This document shows, one piece after another, positions 35,046 to 42,173 of a DNA stretch of 64,000 nt. This DNA comes from Limnohabitans sp. JirII-31 (GTDB taxonomy: Bacteria > Pseudomonadota > Gammaproteobacteria > Burkholderiales > Burkholderiaceae_C): assembly GCF_002778315.1 (NCBI RefSeq), contig NZ_NESA01000006.1, forward strand, positions 144,062 to 208,061. The letters are read 5' to 3'. Within the stretch, counting starts at the first letter, position 1, and every line of letters starts with the position of its first letter. The notes beneath the pieces were generated by a model. It searched no databases and was not told the origin of the DNA. It saw only the letters and a program-made list of their open reading frames with translations. Made by a program: the position numbers and the translations under genes.

Positions 35046-36326
35046 TCAATGCTCGGCGTGCTTGGCGCCAGCGTGTTGTTGTGTTGGGGCTGGGGTGGGC
35101 CTGAATGCGGTGACATGGCCATAGCGACCCAAGTCAATCGCGGTTTCGGCCACCACCTCGCGGGCGTTGCGCTCGGTGGTGTGTGCATCGCTTCCGGCTG
35201 CTTGCGATTGCATGTAGGCACCCAGCCAGCGTGCGCGGTCCACCGCCATCTGGCACTGGGGCAAACGTTGTTGCTCGTACACGCGCAAGGCCTCGGCGGT
35301 TGCGCCGTGGCTGCGAATGGCGTCGGCCAGGGCAGCCGCATCTTCGGCGGCCTTGGTCACGCCCATGCCAATGTGTGGACGGCCCACAAACGAGGCGTCG
35401 CCCATCAGGGCCACGCGGTCAAACGCAATTTGGGTCGAGGCCAAGTCGTAGATGGGTTGCAAAAACGGCTGCGCAGTTTTTTCAATCATCTCGGCAAACT
35501 GCGGTGCCAAGATGCGGCGCGCGTCTTGGCGCATGTCGGACACGTTTTTCCATGACACCTTGTTGGGCGAAATACCGCCCGGGTGGTGCACGCCATCGGC
35601 GTCGGTCAGTAAAGCATCCAGCGCCGGGCCCGCGGGTGCGGGGCGGTACCAGACAAAGTTGTAGGCACGTCGCCCACGGCGGGTGTCGTTGCCGGGGCCC
35701 GCGACGGGATAGCCAATGATTTGCTCGCCCACCGGCAAACAAAACCCGAAGGTGTCGAACACCGTGTTCAAGGTCAGGTTGGACAAGACCGACTCGTCGC
35801 ACACCCCGCGCCATGCCACATAGCCCGCATACACCGGTTGAATTTGCGGCGCAAACTGCTGACGCACCGCCGAACGGATGCCGTCACTGGCCACCACCAA
35901 GTCGGCTTCGAACGTGACGCGCTGTTCACCATCGAGGGCATGCACCACCACACGGTCGGCCAATTGCTCCACGCGCTCCACCGACACACCTTGCAAATAA
36001 CGTTCGGCAGGCACCAAGCGGTGCAGCAAGTGGTAGAGGCGGCTCCACGAGGTAAGCACCTGCGGCATGTCAATTTCAATGCCCACCGACCCATCGTGGT
36101 TGAGCGACATGCGCCCATCGATCGCCACGCCCAAAGATTCGGAGTCGTCCAAGCCCGCACGCTTCAAGCCTTCGGTCAAGGCGTCATGGGTGACGATGCC
36201 AGCACCCCGCCCGTCCATCGAGCCGCGCACTTTTTCGAGCACGCGTACATCGTGGCCATCTTTGAGCAACATGTTGGCAGCCATCAGGCCACCGAGCGAT
36301 CCGCCAACAATCAGTATCCGTGCCAT
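35046..36326 (-). CDS. FAD-dependent monooxygenase resembling 2,6-dihydroxypyridine 3-hydroxylase
   Basis: The 426-residue class A flavoprotein has GGSLGG (residues 8-13), the DG motif at 148-149, and GD at 309-310. The segments YAGYVAWRGV (166-175), YPVAG, NFVWY (223-227) and GDASFVGRPH are the same blocks that mark 2,6-dihydroxypyridine 3-hydroxylase (DHPH) in nicotine-degrading bacteria; this comparison is from memory. It probably hydroxylates a pyridine or a related ring. It follows the VOC gene by 17 bases and precedes livK. The tail beyond residue 405 is low-complexity. Confidence 0.75.
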   Translation of the reverse strand: MARILIVGGSLGGLMAANMLLKDGHDVRVLEKVRGSMDGRGAGIVTHDALTEGLKRAGLDDSESLGVAIDGRMSLNHDGSVGIEIDMPQVLTSWSRLYHLLHRLVPAERYLQGVSVERVEQLADRVVVHALDGEQRVTFEADLVVASDGIRSAVRQQFAPQIQPVYAGYVAWRGVCDESVLSNLTLNTVFDTFGFCLPVGEQIIGYPVAGPGNDTRRGRRAYNFVWYRPAPAGPALDALLTDADGVHHPGGISPNKVSWKNVSDMRQDARRILAPQFAEMIEKTAQPFLQPIYDLASTQIAFDRVALMGDASFVGRPHIGMGVTKAAEDAAALADAIRSHGATAEALRVYEQQRLPQCQMAVDRARWLGAYMQSQAAGSDAHTTERNAREVVAETAIDLGRYGHVTAFRPTPAPTQQHAGAKHAEH

Positions 36327-36343
36327 GTGGGTCTGCCTTGGCC

Positions 36344-36814
36344 TCAGGCTGCCGACGCGGCAGCGAGTTTTTTGTCCAGCGCGTATTTCTCGTGCGTGGG
36401 GTAATTGAGTTCGACCACCACACCGCTCGGGTCGTCAAAGAACAACTGGTGCAGGTGAATCTCAGGCACGGTGCGCTGACGCGGCACCACCTTCATCTGT
36501 GCCAAGTGGTCGAGCATTTGCTCCAGACCATCGGCAAAAAACGCCACGTGGTCGACGGCACCACTGCCGTGCAAGGAACCAATGTCGCGGTCACCCAGGT
36601 AGTTTTTCAAACCCTCGGGGTCGTTCATGTCAATGCCGATCACGTGCACCACCGCATTGGCCACATCGGTGTGTGGACCACGGTAGAGCCACAAACCCGG
36701 AAACGGAAACGGTGGGCGCGGCCCCACGGTCAAGCCCAACACGTCCACATAAAAACGCTCGGTCGCTACCATGTCGGTGGTGCGAATCGAGTAATGGTTC
36801 AAGGTGAGTGCCAT
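36344..36814 (-). CDS. VOC-family (glyoxalase/extradiol dioxygenase fold) protein
   Basis: The start at MALTLNHYSIRTTDMVATERFY gives 156 residues; AGAGGA lies upstream and the TetR stop is one base away (TGACATG), so the genes are coupled. The VOC fold has metal-site candidates His7 (LNHYSI), the VDHVAFFADGLEQM segment and a late Glu (VVVELNYP). It could be a small ring-cleaving or lyase enzyme that acts after the DHPH-like monooxygenase, or a resistance/binding protein. Confidence 0.8.
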   Translation of the reverse strand: MALTLNHYSIRTTDMVATERFYVDVLGLTVGPRPPFPFPGLWLYRGPHTDVANAVVHVIGIDMNDPEGLKNYLGDRDIGSLHGSGAVDHVAFFADGLEQMLDHLAQMKVVPRQRTVPEIHLHQLFFDDPSGVVVELNYPTHEKYALDKKLAAASAA

Positions 36815-36815
36815 G

Positions 36816-37613
36816 TCAAGTCCTCTGAGGTTTGCTGCGTGCGCTCGCACGGGAGTGCGCATTGGAGCGCGTGTTGGTCGACAGGGGTGTCGCCGCTTTG
36901 ACCCGAGGGGTGTTGGGCTGACCCAACACCTCGCGGCTGGCTTGCAAATAGGCGCGCACTTGGTTGCGTATGACCACACGGTCATACGCAGGCGTATTGC
37001 CGTCGTGCACCGTCTGGCTGTAGACCCAGCGACGCAAACCACTGTAAAAAATACTGCCGTGCAAACCCATCAACAACTCACGCTCCATCACCGACGCCTG
37101 GGCGCGGCTCTTGAACGCGCGGTAGCGTCGGGTTTCACGGATCAGGCGCGGAAACAAGCGCTCACGCAGCAAGTCAAAGAAGCGGTTGGTGATGGTTTGG
37201 TCGGTCAAACCCGAAAAGATCAAGATGCGGACAAAGTCGTGCGTCAACACGGTCTCGGCGTAGTCGATGTAGAACAAAGTGAACTTGTCTTCGGTGGACA
37301 GGCTGTCGTCGTCAAGCCACTGCTCCCACTCGGGCTTCCAGCGCCCCTCGAACACCTCCAGGTACACACGGTCTACCAAGGCTTGCTTGGTGGGAAAGTA
37401 GTGGTACAGCAAGGCATGCGTGACGCCAATGCTTTTGGCCAAATCGCGCATTTGTGCATCAAAACCGTGACGCGCAAAAAACTGGATGGCACCGTCAACG
37501 ATGTGACGCTCGCGGTCCAGCACCGACATGCGCTTGCGCGCTGTCGCGGGTGCTGCGGGCTTGCCTTTCGGGTTTTTCCTAGGCAAAGACCTATTTACCA
37601 ATGCGTCAACCAT
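36816..37613 (-). CDS. TetR-family transcriptional regulator, cluster 1
   Basis: With the start at 37613 (MVDALVNRSLPRKN) the product is 265 residues; an ATG nine bases upstream is possible. The helix-turn-helix lies in about residues 35-80 (MRDLAKSIGVTHALLYHYFPTKQALVDRVYLEVFEGRW). It is clearly paralogous to the TetR at 56651-57340, sharing the YLEVFEGRW/YEEVYLGRW region. It lies between the leftward VOC-monooxygenase-liv operon, which it leads, and the divergent hydroxylase operon, and probably represses both. The C-terminus is basic and Ser-rich. Confidence 0.85.
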   Translation of the reverse strand: MVDALVNRSLPRKNPKGKPAAPATARKRMSVLDRERHIVDGAIQFFARHGFDAQMRDLAKSIGVTHALLYHYFPTKQALVDRVYLEVFEGRWKPEWEQWLDDDSLSTEDKFTLFYIDYAETVLTHDFVRILIFSGLTDQTITNRFFDLLRERLFPRLIRETRRYRAFKSRAQASVMERELLMGLHGSIFYSGLRRWVYSQTVHDGNTPAYDRVVIRNQVRAYLQASREVLGQPNTPRVKAATPLSTNTRSNAHSRASARSKPQRT

Positions 37614-37620
37614 GGATAGC

Positions 37621-37647
37621 ATTGTTGAACGTTTGGTCAATAACAAT
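37621..37647. promoter_or_regulatory. Candidate TetR operator (imperfect 27-bp dyad)
   Basis: ATTGTT at 37621-37626 pairs with AACAAT at 37642-37647, with inner TTGA/TCAA half-sites. It lies just upstream of the TetR start and in front of the divergent coxG-like gene, the expected place for autoregulation. It also argues for the downstream TetR start, since the longer open frame would begin inside it. Confidence 0.4.
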
Positions 37648-37732
37648 CATCGGTGCAAACCCTCAAGCATGGCACCCACGAGACACGGCCACGCATGGCA
37701 TTGACAGGCCCTACAAACTCACAAGGATCACC

Positions 37733-38383
37733 ATGGAATTGACTGGAGAAGTTCGCATCAACGCGCCCCGAGAGCGCGTGTGGCATGCGCTCAACGATGC
37801 ACGCACCTTGATGGCTTGCATTCCGGGCTGCGAAGAAGTCGAGATCACCTCGCCCACCGAACGCCATGTGCGCTTGTTGGTCAAAGCCGGTCCGGTGCGG
37901 GCCCGCTTCGTCGGGAAAATCACCCTCAGCGATGTGGTGGCAGGCAGCGCCTGCGTGATGAACTTTGAAGGTTCGGGCGGCACCGCCGGCATGGCCACCG
38001 GCAAGTCGTCGGTACAACTGCGCGACGACGGCGACGCCACCGTGGTGCACTACACCGCTACCGCCTCGGTGGGTGGCAAGCTCGGGCAAATAGGCGCACG
38101 CATGCTCGACGCTGCCTCCAAACAAATGGCCGACCAATTCTTCAAACGCCTCGGCCAAGAATTGGGGGATGGGCAGACCCCGCCTTCATCCACCGCAGGT
38201 GCACCGCCCACGCAAGGTGCCGCTGCCGCGCACTCGGCAAGCACCAGCGCTTCTCACGCCAGCCATGTGCACAGCCCATCTGCCGCAGCCCCGCTCCTCA
38301 GTGAAGGCACCCGCTTGCTGTGGTTTGCCTGCGGCTGTGCGGCCACCGGATTTGGCGTCGTGTTGGCCAGCTTGTTTCGCTGA
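37733..38383 (+). CDS. CoxG-like SRPBCC protein with C-terminal membrane anchor
   Basis: The start at MELTGEVRINAPRERVWHALND gives 216 residues. The CoxG/SRPBCC domain spans residues 1-150 (ACIPGCEEVE; GKITLSDVVAGSACVMNFEGSGGTAGMA), then a Pro/Ser/Ala-rich linker and a transmembrane helix at about 190-213. CoxG proteins tether or mature molybdenum hydroxylases at the membrane. It leads the rightward hydroxylase operon, divergent from the TetR gene. Confidence 0.85.
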   Translation: MELTGEVRINAPRERVWHALNDARTLMACIPGCEEVEITSPTERHVRLLVKAGPVRARFVGKITLSDVVAGSACVMNFEGSGGTAGMATGKSSVQLRDDGDATVVHYTATASVGGKLGQIGARMLDAASKQMADQFFKRLGQELGDGQTPPSSTAGAPPTQGAAAAHSASTSASHASHVHSPSAAAPLLSEGTRLLWFACGCAATGFGVVLASLFR

Positions 38384-38392
38384 GGCACCGAC

Positions 38393-39268
38393 ATGAAATC
38401 CCCCGAGTTCGATTACATCAAAGCCCGCTCTCTCGAACAGGCGCTGTCGCTGCTGGCCAGCCACGGTGACGAGGCGCGCATCCTGGCTGGTGGGCAAAGC
38501 CTGCTGGCGGCACTCAATATGCGCTTGTCCGAGCCTGCGCTGCTGATTGACATCAGCGGGCTCAACCACTTGCGCGGCATCCAGGTCACGCCCACCGCGT
38601 TGCGCATTGGGGCCTTGACCACCCACACCGACATTGAAAACTCAGCCCAAGTGGCCCAGCACGCCCCCCTGCTGAAACTGGCGGTGCCGCACATTGCCCA
38701 CCGCGCCATCCGCAACGCGGGCACGTTTGGCGGCTCCATCGCCAACGCCGACCCCGCCGCCGAGTGGCCTTGCTGCTTGCTGGCCCTGGACGGCCAGGTG
38801 GTGGCCCAGAGCCCACGCGGTGAACGCCGTATCGCGGCATTGGATTTTTTCACCGGTCTCTACACCACCGAATTGGCCGATGACGAGGTGTTGACCGCCT
38901 GTGAATTGCCACTGGCACAACGCGACGACTGGTTTGGTTTTCAAGAACTGGCACGCCGTCATGGCGACTACGCCATCGCCGGCTTGGCCATGCACCTGCG
39001 CTTTGCAGGCCCCGTGGTGCAAGCGGCCAAGCTCAGTTGGTTGGGTTTGGCCAGCACGCCCTTGCGCAGCCGCAAAACAGAACAGTTGTTGGTCGGCAAA
39101 CCGCTGGACGCCACCACGTTTGAAATGGTCGTGGCCTCGCTGCGCGAAGAGCTTGACCCCTTGGCCGACCTCACCAACAGCGGCGCCACCAAAAAACACC
39201 TCGCCACTGTGTTGGCACGCCGCCTGCTGACCCAGGCCCAGGCCACACGCCAAAGCGTGGCTGCTTGA
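38393..39268 (+). CDS. FAD-binding medium subunit of molybdenum hydroxylase (CoxM type)
   Basis: The 291-residue protein has the FAD motifs AGGQSLLAALNMRL (residues 31-44) and TFGGSIANADPAAEWP (about residues 112-127). It passes electrons from the Fe-S subunit to NAD, quinone or a carrier. It sits 9 bases after the CoxG-like gene and 19 before the Fe-S subunit. Confidence 0.9.
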   Translation: MKSPEFDYIKARSLEQALSLLASHGDEARILAGGQSLLAALNMRLSEPALLIDISGLNHLRGIQVTPTALRIGALTTHTDIENSAQVAQHAPLLKLAVPHIAHRAIRNAGTFGGSIANADPAAEWPCCLLALDGQVVAQSPRGERRIAALDFFTGLYTTELADDEVLTACELPLAQRDDWFGFQELARRHGDYAIAGLAMHLRFAGPVVQAAKLSWLGLASTPLRSRKTEQLLVGKPLDATTFEMVVASLREELDPLADLTNSGATKKHLATVLARRLLTQAQATRQSVAA

Positions 39269-39287
39269 CACCCCCAAAGGCTCACCC

Positions 39288-39776
39288 ATGTCAGACCTTC
39301 ACACCATCCGACTCCATGTCAACGGCCAGTCGCACAGCTGCGCCATTCCGCCCCGACTGCACCTGATCGATTTGTTGCGCGACGAGCTGGGCCTCAAAGG
39401 CTCTCACCTGGGCTGCGAGCACGGCGTGTGCGGCGCCTGCACGGTCGAGGTCGAAGGCCGCATCGTGCGAGGCTGCCTCACACTCGCCGTGCAAGCCGAC
39501 GGCGCACAAGTGCGCACGGTGGAGGGCCTGTCCGACTTGCCCGACGCGCGCCAGTTGCAACAGGCGTTTGTCAAACACAACGCCTTGCAGTGCGGCTTTT
39601 GCACCCCCGGCATGTTGATGGCCGCACGCGAGCTGGTGCAACACAAACCCGACGCCACCCGCGAAGAAGTGCGCGAGTGGATGAGTGGCAACTACTGCCG
39701 CTGCACCGGCTACCACGCCATCGTCGACGCCGTCTGCGACGTGCTGGCCCAACGCCACCAGGAGGCTGCCGCATGA
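39288..39776 (+). CDS. 2Fe-2S small subunit of molybdenum hydroxylase (CoxS type)
   Basis: The 162-residue protein has the plant-type 2Fe-2S set (CEHGVCGAC, then RGC) and the helical-domain set (CGFCTPGM and CRCTGY), the complete eight-Cys pattern. Its stop overlaps the large-subunit start (ATGA). Confidence 0.92.
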   Translation: MSDLHTIRLHVNGQSHSCAIPPRLHLIDLLRDELGLKGSHLGCEHGVCGACTVEVEGRIVRGCLTLAVQADGAQVRTVEGLSDLPDARQLQQAFVKHNALQCGFCTPGMLMAARELVQHKPDATREEVREWMSGNYCRCTGYHAIVDAVCDVLAQRHQEAAA

Positions 39777-42169
39777 GCACCGTGGTCCACACCCAAGACG
39801 CGCCCTTGCACGACCTGACGCAAGACCCGCGCTACATCGGCCACAGCCCCGAGCGCCCCAGCGCACGCCGCCTGGTGCAGGGCCAGGGCTGCTATGTGGA
39901 CGACATCGAGCTGCCCCGCATGGCCCATGTGGTGTACTGGCGCAGTCCGGTGGCGCATTGCCGCATCACCCGCATCCAGGCCGACTTTGCGCGCCGCATG
40001 CCCGGCGTGTTGCTGGTGGCAGACGGCCCGATGCTGGCCAAAATTTGCAAGCCTTGGATCGCCACCCTGGGCCACTTGGCCAACATGAAATCGGCCCCGC
40101 AATACCCGCTGGCGATGGAACGCGCGCACTGGCAAGGCGAACCAGTGGTGGCCATCGTGGCCGAAACCCGCGCCCAGGCCGAAGACGCGCTGCAATACCT
40201 GCAAGTCGAATGGGAGCTGCTGCCTGCGGTGGTCGACATGGAAACCGCCCTCGACCCCAGCACCCCGGTGATTCACCCCGAGCTGGGCGACAACCTGTGC
40301 TTCACCCGCAGCCTAGACACCGGTGGCGTGGACGACGCCTTTGCCCAAGCCGACCAGGTGGTCAACACCACCTTTGAGTTTGGCCGGCACACCGGTGTGA
40401 CGCTGGAGCCGCGCTGCCAAATTGCCGACTGGCGCACCGCTGAGCAGCAGCTCACGGTCTACCACTCGCAACAAGCGCCGCACATGATGCAAGACCTGTA
40501 CGCGCGCCAATTTGACATTCCTGAATCGTCGGTGCGCGTGATCTGCAAAGACGTGGGTGGCTCATTTGGCATCAAGGTGCACGCCTACCCCGACGACTTT
40601 GCCACCGTGGCTTTGTCGATGATGCTGGGCCGTCCAGTGAAGTTTGTGGCCGACCGCATGGAGTCGTTCACCAGCGACATCCACGCCCGCCACCACCGCA
40701 TTGACGCCCGCATTGCGGTGCGCAACAACGGCGAAATTCTGGCCTTTGAAATTGACGACCTGACCGGCATTGGCCCGTTCTCAATGTTCCCGCGCACCAG
40801 CGCGATCGAGGGCAACCAGGTGGTCAACCTGGTGGGTGGCCCCTACAAACACCAGCACTACCGCGCCAAGTTGAATGTGGTGTTCCAAAACAAAACCCCC
40901 ACCTGCCAATACCGTGGCGTGGGTCACCCCATTGCCTGCGCCGTGACCGAGGGCTTGGTGGACATGGCCGCACGCGCCATCGCCATGGACCCGCTGGAGA
41001 TTCGCCGTCGCAACGTCATCCCCGACGACGCTTACCCGTGTTCGGGCATCAGCGGCATCAAGCTCGAAGGCCTGTCGCACCAAGCGTGTCTGGACAAGTT
41101 AGAGAGCCTCATGAACTACTCGGCCCTGCGTGCCGAACAAGCGGCGCTGCGCGAACAAGGCATTTACCGAGGCATTGGCATTGCGGCCCTGATTGAGCTG
41201 ACCAATCCCAGCGCGGCCTTTTATGGTGTGGGCGGTGCCCGCATTGCCTCGCAAGACGGCGCAACCGCACGCCTGGACCCCAACGGCGGTGTGACGGTGA
41301 TGGTGAGCGTGGGCGAACAAGGCCAAGGCAACGACGCCATCTACACCCAAATCGCCGCCGATGCGGTGGGTGTGGACATGGCGCAGGTGCGTGTGGTCAC
41401 CGGCGACACCGAAGTCACCCCCTACGGCGGCGGCACCTGGGCCTCGCGCGGAGCCGGCATTGGCGGCGAGGCCGTGTTGCTGGCGGGTCAAGCCTTGCGC
41501 GCCAACATCTTGAAGGTAGCTGCCGTGATCTTGAAACGCGAGGTGAGCGAGATCGAATTGCACCGTGGCCAAGTGGTGGACGCCCACACCCGCGAAGTGC
41601 TGACGCCGCTGACCGAGGTGGGCCGCATTGCCTACTTCCGCTCCGACTTGCTCCCCAGCGACTTCACACCTGAGTTGAGCGTGACGCGTCACTACGCGCA
41701 GCGTGACTACCCGTTCATCTTCACCAACGGCATGCAAGCCTCGTATGTCGAGGTTGATCCTGACACTGGCTTTGTCAAACTGCTGCAACACTGGGCGGTG
41801 GAAGACTGCGGTCGCGTGATCAACCCACGCTTGGTGGATGAGCAAATTCGCGGCGCCATTGTGCAAGGCATTGGTGGCGCCATGTTGGAAGAGTGCCTGT
41901 ACGACAACCAAGGCCTGATGCTCAACGCCAACATGGCCGACTACCTGGTGCCCATGTGCTCTGAGATGCCCGACATCCATGTGGCCCACGTGCAGACCCC
42001 CACCAAAAGCAGCCAGCTCGGTGCCAAAGGTGCAGGCGAAGCCGGCACCGCCGGTGCCCCGGCGGCGGTGATGAACGCGATCAACGATGCACTGGCCCCG
42101 TTCAAGGCGCAGGTGGTGTCGCAGCCGTTCACGCCTGAGAAAGTGTTGAAGGCACTGGGGAAGGTGTGA
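39773..42169 (+). CDS. Molybdopterin large subunit of xanthine-dehydrogenase-family hydroxylase (CoxL-like, not CO dehydrogenase)
   Basis: The start at MSTVVHTQDAPLHDL gives 798 residues; the longer frame upstream runs inside coxS and is not used. The active-site loop reads CQYRGVGHP, the form II-type pattern, and lacks the AYRCSFR loop with the catalytic Cys of true CO dehydrogenase. The molybdenum Glu region is seen in GAKGAGEAGTAGAPAA near the C-terminus. The enzyme probably hydroxylates an aromatic heterocycle or oxidises an aldehyde, feeding the DHPH-like monooxygenase encoded on the other side of the TetR gene. Confidence 0.85.
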   Translation: MSTVVHTQDAPLHDLTQDPRYIGHSPERPSARRLVQGQGCYVDDIELPRMAHVVYWRSPVAHCRITRIQADFARRMPGVLLVADGPMLAKICKPWIATLGHLANMKSAPQYPLAMERAHWQGEPVVAIVAETRAQAEDALQYLQVEWELLPAVVDMETALDPSTPVIHPELGDNLCFTRSLDTGGVDDAFAQADQVVNTTFEFGRHTGVTLEPRCQIADWRTAEQQLTVYHSQQAPHMMQDLYARQFDIPESSVRVICKDVGGSFGIKVHAYPDDFATVALSMMLGRPVKFVADRMESFTSDIHARHHRIDARIAVRNNGEILAFEIDDLTGIGPFSMFPRTSAIEGNQVVNLVGGPYKHQHYRAKLNVVFQNKTPTCQYRGVGHPIACAVTEGLVDMAARAIAMDPLEIRRRNVIPDDAYPCSGISGIKLEGLSHQACLDKLESLMNYSALRAEQAALREQGIYRGIGIAALIELTNPSAAFYGVGGARIASQDGATARLDPNGGVTVMVSVGEQGQGNDAIYTQIAADAVGVDMAQVRVVTGDTEVTPYGGGTWASRGAGIGGEAVLLAGQALRANILKVAAVILKREVSEIELHRGQVVDAHTREVLTPLTEVGRIAYFRSDLLPSDFTPELSVTRHYAQRDYPFIFTNGMQASYVEVDPDTGFVKLLQHWAVEDCGRVINPRLVDEQIRGAIVQGIGGAMLEECLYDNQGLMLNANMADYLVPMCSEMPDIHVAHVQTPTKSSQLGAKGAGEAGTAGAPAAVMNAINDALAPFKAQVVSQPFTPEKVLKALGKV

Positions 42170-42173
42170 GGCC

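Noticed and set aside
39428..39772. N-terminal extension of the molybdopterin large subunit
   Set aside because: It is an Arg-rich shadow of the coxS-like gene; the ATGA overlap start at 39773 matches the family.
39773..42169. Carbon monoxide dehydrogenase CoxL
   Set aside because: The AYRCSFR catalytic loop is absent and YRGVGHP is present instead, so CO oxidation is not supported.
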